Assembly: GCF_029714365.1 (NCBI RefSeq) | Contig: NZ_CP121660.1 | Location: forward strand, 1,178,001 to 1,242,000 | Length of the DNA: 64,000 bases | Reading direction: 5' to 3' | DNA from: Sinorhizobium terangae | GTDB taxonomy: Bacteria > Pseudomonadota > Alphaproteobacteria > Rhizobiales > Rhizobiaceae | Shown here: in pieces, positions 9,579 through 18,158 of the stretch | Layout: the number at the start of each line of letters is the position of its first letter | Position numbering within the stretch: position 1 is the stretch's first letter | Program-made: the position numbers and the translations under genes | The notes under the pieces: generated by a model | Databases searched by the model: none | Seen by the model: the letters and a program-made list of their open reading frames with translations, nothing else | Told to the model about the DNA's origin: nothing

Positions 9579-11563
9579 TGCCGACCCGTCGCGGCTTTCT
9601 GGGAGCAGCGTCCGTGCTGGCGCTTCCAGGCCTATTTTCGCCGGCGCACGCCGCCGATCCCGCATCGATTTCTGGAGACAAGCCAATGAGCGCCGATCTT
9701 ATCCTCCATCATGGCCTTGTGACCACGCTCGACCGGACGAACCCGAACGCAACCGCCGTCGCCGTGAAGGACGGCAAGTTTCTTGCCGTCGGCGAAGACA
9801 GCGAGATCATGGCGCTCGCCGGGCCCGACACGAAGATTATCGACCTCAAGGGCCGGCGCGTATTGCCCGGCCTAATCGACAACCACACCCATGTCGTCCG
9901 CGGTGGCCTGAACTACAATATGGAGCTGCGCTGGGACGGCGTCCGCTCACTTGCCGATGCGATGGATATGCTGAAACGGCAAGTGGCGATTACGCCGGCG
10001 CCGCAATGGGTGCGCGTCGTCGGCGGCTTCACCGAGCACCAGTTCGAGGAAAAGCGCCTGCCGACGCTCGAAGAGATCAACGCGGTCGCGCCCGACACGC
10101 CGGTCTTCCTGCTGCATCTTTACGATCGCGCGCTTCTGAACGCCGCCGCACTGCGTGCCGTCGGTTATACCAGGGAAACGCCGAGCCCGCCGGGTGGCGA
10201 GATCGCCCGCGATGCCAACGGCAACCCGAGCGGTATGCTCATTGCCAGGCCGAACGCCGGCATTCTCTATGCGACCCTTGCCAAAGGCCCCAAGCTGCCC
10301 TTCGAATACCAGGTCAACTCCACCCGCCACTTCATGCGCGAACTCAACCGTCTGGGCGTCACTGGCGTGATCGATGCGGGCGGCGGTTTCCAGAACTATC
10401 CGGATGACTATGCGGTGATCCAGAAGCTCGCCGACGACGGCCAGATGACCGTGCGGCTTGCCTACAATCTCTTCACCCAGAAGCCGAAGCAGGAAAAGGA
10501 CGATTTCCTCAACTGGACGAAGTCGGTCAAATACAAGCAGGGCGACGACTATTTCCGCCACAACGGCGCCGGCGAGATGCTTGTCTTTTCGGCCGCCGAC
10601 TTCGAGGACTTCCGCGAGCCGCGGCCCGACATGCCGCCGGAGATGGAGGGGGAACTCGAGGCCGTCGTGCGCATCCTTGCCGAGAACCGCTGGCCCTGGC
10701 GCCTGCATGCGACCTATGACGAGACGATCTCGCGCGCACTCGATGTCTTCGAAAAGGTCAATCAGGACATCCCTCTCGATGGCCTCAACTGGTTCTTCGA
10801 TCACGCCGAAACGATCTCCGAGCGCTCGATCGACCGCATCGCCGCTCTCGGCGGCGGCATCGCCGTCCAGCACCGTATGGCCTATCAGGGCGAGTATTTC
10901 GTCGAGCGCTACGGTCTCGGCGCGGCCGAGGCTACGCCGCCGGTCGCGCGTATGCTGGAAAAGGGCGTCAAGACGTCGGCGGGTACCGACGCCACGCGCG
11001 TCGCCTCCTACAATCCCTGGGTCTCGCTTTCCTGGATGATCACCGGCCGCACCGTCGGGGGAATGCGCATCTATCCGCAGCGCAATTGTCTCGACCGCGA
11101 AACGGCGCTCAGGATGTGGACCGAAAACGTCACCTGGTTCTCCAACGAGGAGGGCAAGAAGGGTCGCATCGAGAAAGGCCAGTTCGCAGACTTCATCGTC
11201 CCGGACAAGGACTTCTTCGCCTGTGCCGAGGACGAGATTTCGTTCCTGACCTCCGACCTGACGGTCGTCGGCGGCAAGGTCGTCTATGCGGCGGGCACCT
11301 TTGCCGACTATGACGAAAGCAACGTGCCACCGGCCATGCCCGACTGGTCTCCGGTCAGAACCTACGCGGGCTACGCCGCCTGGGGCGAACCGGAGGGCGC
11401 CGGCAAGCGCTCGCTGCGCCGGACGGCGATCGCCACTTGCGGCTGCGCCAACAATTGCGGTGTCCACGGCCATGATCATGCCGGCGCCTGGACGTCCAAG
11501 CTGCCGGTCGCCGATCTCAAGGGTTTCTGGGGCGCACTCGGCTGTTCCTGCTGGGCCGTCTGA
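9578..11563 (+). CDS. Exported Amidohydrolase_3 (YtcJ-like) metal hydrolase with a Cys/His-rich tail
   Basis: This 661-residue protein begins with a Tat-type signal (PTRRGFLGAASVLALPGLFS, then AHAAD), so it is probably exported folded. The body is a YtcJ-type amidohydrolase: a beta-sandwich start (ADLILHHGLVTTLDRTNPNA), a DNHTHVVRGG metal motif near residue 90, a His-containing WFFDHAETISERSIDRIAAL strand and the closing GQFADFIVPDKDFFA. The last 40 residues carry TCGCANNCGVHGHDHAGAW and GALGCSCWAV, giving five Cys and three His that could bind a metal; I do not know this as a usual part of the family. The substrate is unknown. Confidence 0.86.
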   Translation: MPTRRGFLGAASVLALPGLFSPAHAADPASISGDKPMSADLILHHGLVTTLDRTNPNATAVAVKDGKFLAVGEDSEIMALAGPDTKIIDLKGRRVLPGLIDNHTHVVRGGLNYNMELRWDGVRSLADAMDMLKRQVAITPAPQWVRVVGGFTEHQFEEKRLPTLEEINAVAPDTPVFLLHLYDRALLNAAALRAVGYTRETPSPPGGEIARDANGNPSGMLIARPNAGILYATLAKGPKLPFEYQVNSTRHFMRELNRLGVTGVIDAGGGFQNYPDDYAVIQKLADDGQMTVRLAYNLFTQKPKQEKDDFLNWTKSVKYKQGDDYFRHNGAGEMLVFSAADFEDFREPRPDMPPEMEGELEAVVRILAENRWPWRLHATYDETISRALDVFEKVNQDIPLDGLNWFFDHAETISERSIDRIAALGGGIAVQHRMAYQGEYFVERYGLGAAEATPPVARMLEKGVKTSAGTDATRVASYNPWVSLSWMITGRTVGGMRIYPQRNCLDRETALRMWTENVTWFSNEEGKKGRIEKGQFADFIVPDKDFFACAEDEISFLTSDLTVVGGKVVYAAGTFADYDESNVPPAMPDWSPVRTYAGYAAWGEPEGAGKRSLRRTAIATCGCANNCGVHGHDHAGAWTSKLPVADLKGFWGALGCSCWAV

Positions 11564-11574
11564 CCACGGGAGGC

Positions 11575-12027
11575 ATGATGAACGCGACTTCAACATTCGA
11601 AAGGCGGCTCGCGGCTCGCGCGAGGCCGCTCTTCGCCGCGCCGGCTTTGCGGTGGGTGGCGCTGCTCGCCCTTTGTTCCGCCTATATCCAGGGGCCCGTG
11701 ACGAAGATCTTCGACTTCGGCGGGGCGATTGCCGAGATGAACCATTTCGGCCTGCATCCCGCACCCTTCTTCGCCGTGGCGGTGATCGTCTTCGAACTCG
11801 CCGCCTCAGCCATGATACTGAGCGGCTTCTTCCGCTGGCTCGCAGCACTTGCACTTGCCGCCTTCACATTGGCGGCGACTTTCGTCGCCCTGCGCTTCTG
11901 GGAGCTCGCCCCAGGACAGGAACGTCTCATGGCGACGAATGCGTTCTTCGAGCATCTGGGCCTCGTCGGCGCATTCCTGATCGTCGCATGGCAGGACCTT
12001 CATGACCGGAGGTCCGGTCAGCCATGA
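11575..12027 (+). CDS. DoxX-family membrane protein (second copy type)
   Basis: This 150-residue protein has four hydrophobic segments (RWVALLALCSAYIQGPVTKI, PFFAVAVIVFELAASAMILS, WLAALALAAFTLAATFVALR, HLGLVGAFLIVAWQDL) typical of DoxX. It is only distantly like the DoxX at 7959. The ATG at 11575 has GGGAGG just upstream, 11 bases after the amidohydrolase stop. Its own TGA overlaps the ATG of the MFS gene by four bases, so these genes form one operon. Its role with the exported amidohydrolase is unknown. Confidence 0.83.
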   Translation: MMNATSTFERRLAARARPLFAAPALRWVALLALCSAYIQGPVTKIFDFGGAIAEMNHFGLHPAPFFAVAVIVFELAASAMILSGFFRWLAALALAAFTLAATFVALRFWELAPGQERLMATNAFFEHLGLVGAFLIVAWQDLHDRRSGQP

Positions 12028-13631
12028 CGGATGCGGCCGCCCCTTCCAGCGGCTTCGCTCCGCTTCGTCAGAAGGTCTTCGCGACGCTCTGGGTTGCGAC
12101 CGTTATCGGCAATACAGGCAGCTTCATCCGCGATGTCGCAAGCGCGTGGCTGGTGACCGACCTTTCGCCCGCGCCCGCCGCCGTCGCCACGATCCAGGCG
12201 GCCGGCACGCTGCCGATCTTCCTCCTGGCGATCCCGGCGGGTGTGCTGTCGGACATCCTCGACCGCCGCAAATTTCTGATCGTCATCCAGCTGATGCTCG
12301 CCTGCGTCAGCGTCTGTCTCCTGCTCCTCTCGGCGACCGGCTTGCAGTCGGTGAGTTCCCTGATTGCGCTTACCTTCGCGGGCGGCGTCGGGGCTGCGCT
12401 GATGGCGCCGACCTGGCAGGCGATCGTGCCCGAACTCGTCGAGAAGAAGGACGTCAAGAGCGCCGTCGCACTGAATTCGCTAGGGATCAACATCGCGCGG
12501 TCGATCGGACCCGCGGTCGGCGGGGTGCTGCTCGCCTGGTTCGGCGCAGCCGTGACCTACGGCGTCGACGTCATCAGCTATCTCTTTGTCATCAGTGCGC
12601 TCGTCTGGTGGAAACGCCCACCGGAGGCCGAAGACGCACTGTCGGAGAAATTCGCCGGGGCCTTCCGGGCCGGCCTGCGCTACGCCAAGGCAAGCCGCGA
12701 GCTTCACGTTGTGTTGCTACGGGCGGCCGCATTCTTCGCATTCTCGAGCGCGGTATGGGCGCTCCTGCCTCTGGTCGCCCGCAATCTCCTTGGCGGCGAT
12801 GCCGGCTATTACGGCATTCTGCTCGGCGCGGTCGGCGCCGGTGCGATCGGTGGTGCCGTTCTGATGCCGACGTTACGCGCCCGCTTTAATGCGGACACCC
12901 TTCTTCTCGGCGCCGCAGGCGTGACGGCTACAGTCATGACAGGCCTCTCGTTCGCGCCCCCGCAATGGCTGGCGCCCGTGGTGCTTCTCGCCCTCGGTGC
13001 CGCCTGGATTACTGCCCTGACGACACTCAACGGCGCCGCGCAATCGATCCTGCCGAACTGGGTGCGCGGCCGTTCGCTCGCTGTCTACCTGACCGTGTTC
13101 AACGGCGCGATGACCGCCGGCAGCCTCATTTGGGGTGTTGTCGCCGAGGCGGCCGGTGTTCCGCTCACTTTGTTGATCGGCGCTGCCGGCCTGTTCGCCG
13201 TCGGCCTCCTCTTTCATCCGCTCAAGCTTCCGAGGGGCGAGGCCGATCTCGTCGCGTCGAACCATTGGCCCGAGCCGCTGACGGCCGAGCCCGTCGAGAA
13301 TGACCGGGGCCCGGTGATGATCCTCATCGAGTACCGGGTCGCAAGAGCCGACAGGGATGGATTTCTCAACGCCCTCCATCGCCTGTCGCAGGAGCGGCGG
13401 CGCGACGGCGCCTATAGCTGGGGTGTGACGGAAGATGCGGCCGAACCGGAACGGATCGTCGAATGGTTCATGGTCGAGTCCTGGGCCGAGCACCTCAGAC
13501 AGCATCGGCGGGTGTCAAAGGCGGACGCCGATGTCCAGCAGGAGGTTCTGCGCTTCCAGCAGGGACCGGAGGCGCCGGTCGTGCGCCACTTCCTCGCCGT
13601 AAACCGCTCACGCGCCAATCGTCGTAGTTAG
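12024..13631 (+). CDS. MFS transporter, MFS_3/EntS-like exporter with C-terminal ABM-like domain
   Basis: This 535-residue protein has a 12-helix major facilitator core at about residues 15-410 (FATLWVATVIGNTGSFIRDV, LVTDLSPAPAAVATIQAAGT). A soluble C-terminal domain follows at about 425-525 (GPVMILIEYRVARADRDGFL, EPERIVEWFMVESWAEHLRQH) resembling antibiotic-biosynthesis monooxygenase ferredoxin-like folds. That two-part layout is normal for the MFS_3 family, whose best-known relatives export enterobactin. It is translationally coupled to the upstream DoxX gene. The exported compound is unknown. Confidence 0.86.
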   Translation: MTDAAAPSSGFAPLRQKVFATLWVATVIGNTGSFIRDVASAWLVTDLSPAPAAVATIQAAGTLPIFLLAIPAGVLSDILDRRKFLIVIQLMLACVSVCLLLLSATGLQSVSSLIALTFAGGVGAALMAPTWQAIVPELVEKKDVKSAVALNSLGINIARSIGPAVGGVLLAWFGAAVTYGVDVISYLFVISALVWWKRPPEAEDALSEKFAGAFRAGLRYAKASRELHVVLLRAAAFFAFSSAVWALLPLVARNLLGGDAGYYGILLGAVGAGAIGGAVLMPTLRARFNADTLLLGAAGVTATVMTGLSFAPPQWLAPVVLLALGAAWITALTTLNGAAQSILPNWVRGRSLAVYLTVFNGAMTAGSLIWGVVAEAAGVPLTLLIGAAGLFAVGLLFHPLKLPRGEADLVASNHWPEPLTAEPVENDRGPVMILIEYRVARADRDGFLNALHRLSQERRRDGAYSWGVTEDAAEPERIVEWFMVESWAEHLRQHRRVSKADADVQQEVLRFQQGPEAPVVRHFLAVNRSRANRRS

Positions 13632-13711
13632 ATGCGCGCCGGCATTGAAACGGTTCTAGCGCGCGCGTCGTGTTCAATCGGACGCATGCGACGCGCTCTT
13701 GGCTCTGCTTT

Positions 13712-13760
13712 TATGCAAGTCGTTGTCCAAAAGCCGCTGCACACTTTTGGGCGACATGCA
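13712..13760. repeat. Rhizobial palindromic intergenic element
   Basis: An imperfect 49-bp palindrome runs from TATGCAAGTCG through CCAAAA and TTTTGG to CGACATGCA, between the MFS gene and the convergent cytochrome gene. From general knowledge this is a very common sequence type in Sinorhizobium intergenic DNA. It may serve both genes as a stem-loop terminator. Confidence 0.65.
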
Positions 13761-14171
13761 CTATGGCTCCAATCTCTCAGGGCGCCCGCGGCCGAGCGCG
13801 CCTTCGGCACGGGCCTTGAGATAAGCGTAGATGTCGTCGATATAGGGAGCGACATTGGGATCGTTGCCGAAGCCCTTCATGACCGAAGTGCCGCCGCTGC
13901 TGCGGCCGTTGCGAACGACGCGCCTGAACTCCTCTACACCGAGCGGCCGGTCGATGAGGGAGGAAGCAAAGCTCGAGCCTATTCCATCGGGACCATGGCA
14001 ATGGTTGCAGCCGGCATTGTAGCGGCGGTAGCCGTTATAGGTCCGCACATCGGCCTTGCCGCCGACGACCCGGTAGAATCCGTCGGCGGCTGCACCCTCT
14101 GCGAACATTCCCCCGCCCGCAAAGCCAAAGAAAACGACAGCCAACAGAACCAGATACTGCAATCGACGCAT
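13761..14171 (-). CDS. Exported c-type cytochrome
   Basis: This 136-residue protein has an N-terminal signal (RLQYLVLLAVVFFGFAGGGM) and one haem c site, CNHCH, at about residue 54, in YNAGCNHCHGPDGIGSSFAS. The distal Met is probably in GGTSVMKGFGNDP. After that come APYIDDIYAYLKARAEG, the usual closing helix. It would carry single electrons in the periplasm. It is the last of three small same-strand genes for exported proteins downstream of the large LuxR regulator; the layout recalls cytochromes that serve periplasmic dehydrogenases, but no dehydrogenase is present here. Confidence 0.85.
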   Translation of the reverse strand: MRRLQYLVLLAVVFFGFAGGGMFAEGAAADGFYRVVGGKADVRTYNGYRRYNAGCNHCHGPDGIGSSFASSLIDRPLGVEEFRRVVRNGRSSGGTSVMKGFGNDPNVAPYIDDIYAYLKARAEGALGRGRPERLEP

Positions 14172-14241
14172 GTCCCGTTGCCTTGACGGCGCTTCGCGAT
14201 GTGACCGCGATGCGATTGGCTCTTGGACCTGCGTAAAGATC

Positions 14242-14442
14242 TCAGACCTTCAGGTCCGGCAAAAGCCTCCACCGCTGCACGAAACGACCGGGATGCTCCT
14301 CGATCCAATGCGCGACGAATGCCTGCGCTTGCATAAACGCGACGCCTGGATTCGCGGCCAAGTCCCAAACGATCTCTTCGCGGACCTCGCAAGCCTCGGG
14401 CGCACTCGACAGGCAAACCAACATAGTGAGCGTGTAGAGCAT
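14242..14442 (-). CDS. Small exported protein of unknown function
   Basis: This 66-residue reading frame starts MLYTLTMLVCLSSAPEACEV and has a short hydrophobic N-terminus with two nearby Cys. A strong GGGAGGGG ribosome site sits 3 to 4 bases before the ATG, which argues that it is translated. The C-terminal half (FVAHWIEEHPGRFVQRWRLL) could be an amphipathic helix. It lies between the cytochrome gene and the 120-residue exported protein gene, all on the minus strand. I do not recognise a family. Confidence 0.6.
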   Translation of the reverse strand: MLYTLTMLVCLSSAPEACEVREEIVWDLAANPGVAFMQAQAFVAHWIEEHPGRFVQRWRLLPDLKV

Positions 14443-14535
14443 CGTCCCCTCCCTTCCGAAGCTCTCGTGCCGGCGGTGTTCACACCCCGAATTGTCGGTG
14501 ACCAGTCCGGTTTGGAACCGGTCGAAATGAAAACT

Positions 14536-14898
14536 TCACTCCCTGAGTTCGGCCGATACATTGCCCAATGGGGCGATGCCGGGCTCGTGCACGAACAGGG
14601 CCTTGCCGTCGCGTACGATCTCGAAGTCGACCGAAGGTTGGCCGATCTCTTGAGGCACGGAGATCATCAGCCGCTGCCCCGGCTCTAGCGTGGATACGAA
14701 GCGGATCGGCTGCTCGTCTGTGCCCGAGGCCAAGGTCGCAACCACACGGTAGCCGTCCTTTTCGACCGTGTAATACACAGCGCCATTAAAGCGGCCGAGA
14801 TGCATGCTGTGGCCGTTCCCCGGCTTGAGGTCCGAGGCCGCCGCCGCGCCTGTCATGGCGAGCAAGCCCATTGCCAATGCGATAGAACGTTTGGTCAT
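14536..14898 (-). CDS. Exported protein of unknown function
   Basis: This 120-residue protein has a clear signal peptide (MTKRSIALAMGLLAMTGAAA, cleavage likely after AAAAS) and a beta-rich mature part (HLGRFNGAVYYTVEKDGYRV, QRLMISVPQEIGQPSVDFEI). The ATG at 14898 has GGAGGAGGG upstream; an in-frame ATG at 14925 would add nine residues with a poorer site. I do not recognise the family. It is first in a run of three minus-strand genes for small exported proteins. Confidence 0.7.
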   Translation of the reverse strand: MTKRSIALAMGLLAMTGAAAASDLKPGNGHSMHLGRFNGAVYYTVEKDGYRVVATLASGTDEQPIRFVSTLEPGQRLMISVPQEIGQPSVDFEIVRDGKALFVHEPGIAPLGNVSAELRE

Positions 14899-15141
14899 CG
14901 CTGTCCCTCCTCCGTGAGCCATCAACTGCCCAATTCAAAGGGCTACATAGTCCTTTGGAGATGATATAAGACGCGCAGCGCGGCAGATTGTCTGTTCCAA
15001 TGGTGACACCATCAGCCTATGCGCGGACGAGCTCAGGCAAAATCGGTGCAGTCCCCCAATTTCCAGCGACCGATCCCCTAATTTTCGGCAGCTTGCTTGC
15101 TGCATGTTCTAAAAAGGCGCGCTGACGTGGTTGCCGGTGGC

Positions 15142-17805
15142 CTACTGCAGGTCGATGGGCGAAAGCAGCCACGGCTCGCCGCGCAGACGCAGCAGGACTT
15201 CCATCCGGTTGGCGGCGTTGAATTTGCCGAGCACGGCGGAGACCTGATGCTCGATCGTGCGAGGCGAGCGCGACAACCGCCGGGCCGCTTCCTTGTTGCT
15301 CATGCCTTCAGCCATCAGGGCGAGCACCTGTTGTTCATGCCGCGTCAGGCCGAGAGGGTGACGACGAGCCGCCGCGTAAGGCCCTCTGCGGGTTTTCGGT
15401 AACTGGCCGGCAACGCCCAGGCGCCGCGCCTGCTTTCGCGCCAGCGCCGCGGCGGGACGCGCCTCCAACGACTCGAATATGGTTACGGCACGCGCCAGCG
15501 ACGGGCCCGCCTCGGCTCCGCGAACCTGCATCAGGGCAAGCGCCGCTTCATAGGGAAGCCCCAGGCGTTCCCATTCCTTCGCCGCCGCGAGCGGATCGCC
15601 GCTGAGTTCCGCAGCCCGCCGCGAAGGAATCCGCGCGGTCGACGTCGGCAGCGGCCTCGCCATACCGCATCGCTGCCACCAGACGGCCAGTTCGCCCAAA
15701 TCCCAGGCACGGAAATTGTCGAGATCCATTGCCGCGAGGGCGGTGAGCTGTTCGTGGCTGGCACTCGGGTCTTCGGCGAGCCAGGCGGCTTCAGTTAAGG
15801 CGAGGCGGACTGGCACGACGCGCTGGAGCTCGCCAGTCGCCAGTCCCTCCTCGAGTGCTTGGCGAAGAAGGGTCAAGCTACCGGGCTCACCTAGCCGCAC
15901 GTGCACCCTTCCGAGCACGGTGAGGGCCGGCAGATGCATGACCATCGCCAGCCGTTCCAGATTCATGACGCCCTGCGCAATCGTCTCGGCTTCCCTGAAA
16001 CGCCCCTGCTCCATCCGAAGCTGCGCCTGCCGACCGAGCAGGTATTGTGCCGCCGAATCGAGATCGTGTTTGGTCGCAAGCGCGATGCCCTCGGCCAGCA
16101 AGCGTTCAGCCAGGGCAAAATCCTTGGAGGCAACGGCGCACTCTGCAAAGTTGGTGTAGGCCCGCACGGCATGGTCGTGAAATCCGTGCTCAAGTGCCAA
16201 CGCCAAGCTTTCCTCCAGCCGCTCACGGCCGCCCGGACGATCGGCGAAGAGAAGCGCTGTGCCGACATTGTTCAAGGCGTGGACGCGCGTTTCGACCTCG
16301 CCCAGTTGATCGGCGAGAGCGATCGCCCGCAAACCCCAGTCTATCGCTTCGTCAAAACGGTAGTGCAGCATATGGAGCTGAGAGCGGGTGCTGTAAGCCA
16401 TTGCCAATTCCGACCGGGGCGACAGCTTCTCCATTTCACGTACCGCCTGGTCCGCGTAATCCTCCGCTGGCTTGCCTTCGCCGCGGCGCCAGTGGAGCCG
16501 CGACAGCCTGCACAGATTGGGACCGATCTTGTCGGAACGCCCCAGTTCGCGCCAGATCTCAATAGCGTGATGGTGCGCCGCGATCACCGGTTCGTAGACA
16601 AGCAGCGAGAGTCCCGCCTCGTAAGCCCAATCCTCGTAAAGCTGGGCGGCCTGCTCGGGTGTGGCTTGCGCAACATACTTCAGGGCCGTCGCCAAATGCG
16701 ATGCGGCCTCCCGATGGGCGCCCAGGCGGGCAGCATGGGCCGCAGCCTGTGGCGCAAGCTCGAGGACGCGTGCCCCGTCGTCGGCTCCGGCGGCGTGATG
16801 GACCCGGCGCCAGAGCAGTGCAGACGCATGCGCCGTCGGGAATTGCGATATCGCCGCTTCCGCTTTTGCATGGAGCGACCTCTGAAGACTCGGTGACAGC
16901 CGGTCGAGCGTCGCCTGCCGGGCAAGTTCATGCCGAAACATCAGGTCGCCCTGACAGTCTCGCTGCAACAATCCGCGCGCTACGCACTGGTCCACCAGAG
17001 GTTCGGCGTCGGCACCCAATAGAGCCCGGATCAGCCACCGCTCCACACTGCCCGGCACGATGCTGATCACCTCCAGCACTTCCCGTTCACCGGCCGCCAG
17101 CCGCGAGAGACGCGCCCAGACGGCATCGCGTATGGAATCCGGCACGCGCCCCGGCTCGGTTTCTCCGCTTGCCAAAAGTTCGGTGATGAAGAAGGGATTG
17201 CCCTCCGTAACCTGATAAAGATCAGCCCCGCAGCGCCCCGCCTGTTCAGCCAATACCGCCACGGCTTCGGGAGACAGCGGTTCCAACGAAATACGGGTGA
17301 CCGACGCCGGCGGCAGGTCGCCGAGTACATGCGTCAGCGGATGATCGGCGCCGATCTCATCGCTGCGCAGGCTGAGCACGAGCACGGCGGAGAGCGAGGA
17401 GATGCGGCGACCGAGGTACTTCACGAGGTCGAGAGTGGCGTTGTCGGCCCAGTGCACATCTTCGAAGATGAGTACGAACGCTTCGCCGGCGTGCTGGAGC
17501 ACATTCAAGAGTGCTGGAAATAGACGCGCGGGCGGAGCTGCCTGATCGAGCAGTGCTGCCACACCGCTGTCAAGAAGTTGCCTCATGTCCTGCAAGGGTC
17601 CGAGCGGGCAAGGCGTAAAGAGCGCCTCGCACCAACCCCACAGTACCCGCCAGCCCTTGTCGGCACGCTGCGCAAACGCACGCAGGAGGGCGGTCTTGCC
17701 AATTCCCGCTTCGCCTTCGAGCAGCACGGTGCTCCCGCGTCCGGCCGCAGCGCTCCGCGCCGCACCCAGCAAAGCCTCGAGTGGACCCTCTCGGTCGAGC
17801 AGCAT
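15142..17805 (-). CDS. Large ATP-binding LuxR-family (LAL/MalT-type) regulator
   Basis: This 887-residue regulator has an N-terminal AAA_16-type ATPase (Walker A LLEGEAGIGKTALLRAFAQR near residue 30, Walker B VLIFEDVHWADNATLDLVKY near 110). A long helical TPR-like middle (about 350-780) follows. The C-terminal LuxR helix-turn-helix is at about 820-875 (LTRHEQQVLALMAEGMSNKE, then RLSRSPRTIEHQVSAVLGKF). The start is set at the ATG at 17805 (MLLDREGPLEALL) with AAGGGGGA upstream; an earlier TTG at 17832 lacks such a site. Regulators of this build switch on a ligand held by the middle domain. Likely targets are the three downstream genes, by position only. Confidence 0.87.
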   Translation of the reverse strand: MLLDREGPLEALLGAARSAAAGRGSTVLLEGEAGIGKTALLRAFAQRADKGWRVLWGWCEALFTPCPLGPLQDMRQLLDSGVAALLDQAAPPARLFPALLNVLQHAGEAFVLIFEDVHWADNATLDLVKYLGRRISSLSAVLVLSLRSDEIGADHPLTHVLGDLPPASVTRISLEPLSPEAVAVLAEQAGRCGADLYQVTEGNPFFITELLASGETEPGRVPDSIRDAVWARLSRLAAGEREVLEVISIVPGSVERWLIRALLGADAEPLVDQCVARGLLQRDCQGDLMFRHELARQATLDRLSPSLQRSLHAKAEAAISQFPTAHASALLWRRVHHAAGADDGARVLELAPQAAAHAARLGAHREAASHLATALKYVAQATPEQAAQLYEDWAYEAGLSLLVYEPVIAAHHHAIEIWRELGRSDKIGPNLCRLSRLHWRRGEGKPAEDYADQAVREMEKLSPRSELAMAYSTRSQLHMLHYRFDEAIDWGLRAIALADQLGEVETRVHALNNVGTALLFADRPGGRERLEESLALALEHGFHDHAVRAYTNFAECAVASKDFALAERLLAEGIALATKHDLDSAAQYLLGRQAQLRMEQGRFREAETIAQGVMNLERLAMVMHLPALTVLGRVHVRLGEPGSLTLLRQALEEGLATGELQRVVPVRLALTEAAWLAEDPSASHEQLTALAAMDLDNFRAWDLGELAVWWQRCGMARPLPTSTARIPSRRAAELSGDPLAAAKEWERLGLPYEAALALMQVRGAEAGPSLARAVTIFESLEARPAAALARKQARRLGVAGQLPKTRRGPYAAARRHPLGLTRHEQQVLALMAEGMSNKEAARRLSRSPRTIEHQVSAVLGKFNAANRMEVLLRLRGEPWLLSPIDLQ

Positions 17806-18158
17806 CGCGAATCCCCCTTGAGAGTATAACAAGAAGATCAGCTTTACACGATGAGGCTCTTACCAGTTGAATGCCGCATTTAGACAACATTAAGGATGAT
17901 TTCTCGATTTTCTCTCCGGAAAAAATCGAGTAATCCCCTTGTGGTTGCTTGCGATCAACGCTGTAACCGGCGCGCGCGCAGCGTTGAAAAGGGCGCATTT
18001 ATTACCGCTCGCAAACCAAAAGGTTGCAATAAACACAGTATCGAACCGAACTCCGGGTTGAGGACGGCCTGCAAGTCTCGGATTTCTTCGTGACGCGACC
18101 GGCCGCACATTCACCGACAGGGTCCAGGTCTTGAGCGACGTCTCGTTGCTTGCAACTT
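17806..18158. other. 353-bp gap between the LuxR regulator start and the gntK end
   Basis: No reading frame with a convincing ribosome site or family match is visible. The left part must hold the promoter of the minus-strand LuxR regulator; the AT-rich stretch around 17880-17945 is the best candidate, but I cannot assign exact -35/-10 boxes. Confidence 0.5.

Noticed and set aside
9947..11854. A 635-codon open frame on the minus strand across the amidohydrolase
   Set aside because: It is antisense to a gene with clear family motifs; high GC keeps the opposite frame open, and its translation is low-complexity Arg/Gly/Asp text without a family match.
12024..13631. The soluble C-terminal domain of the MFS gene as a novel fusion
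   Set aside because: The MFS_3 family normally has this ABM-like end, so it is not new.
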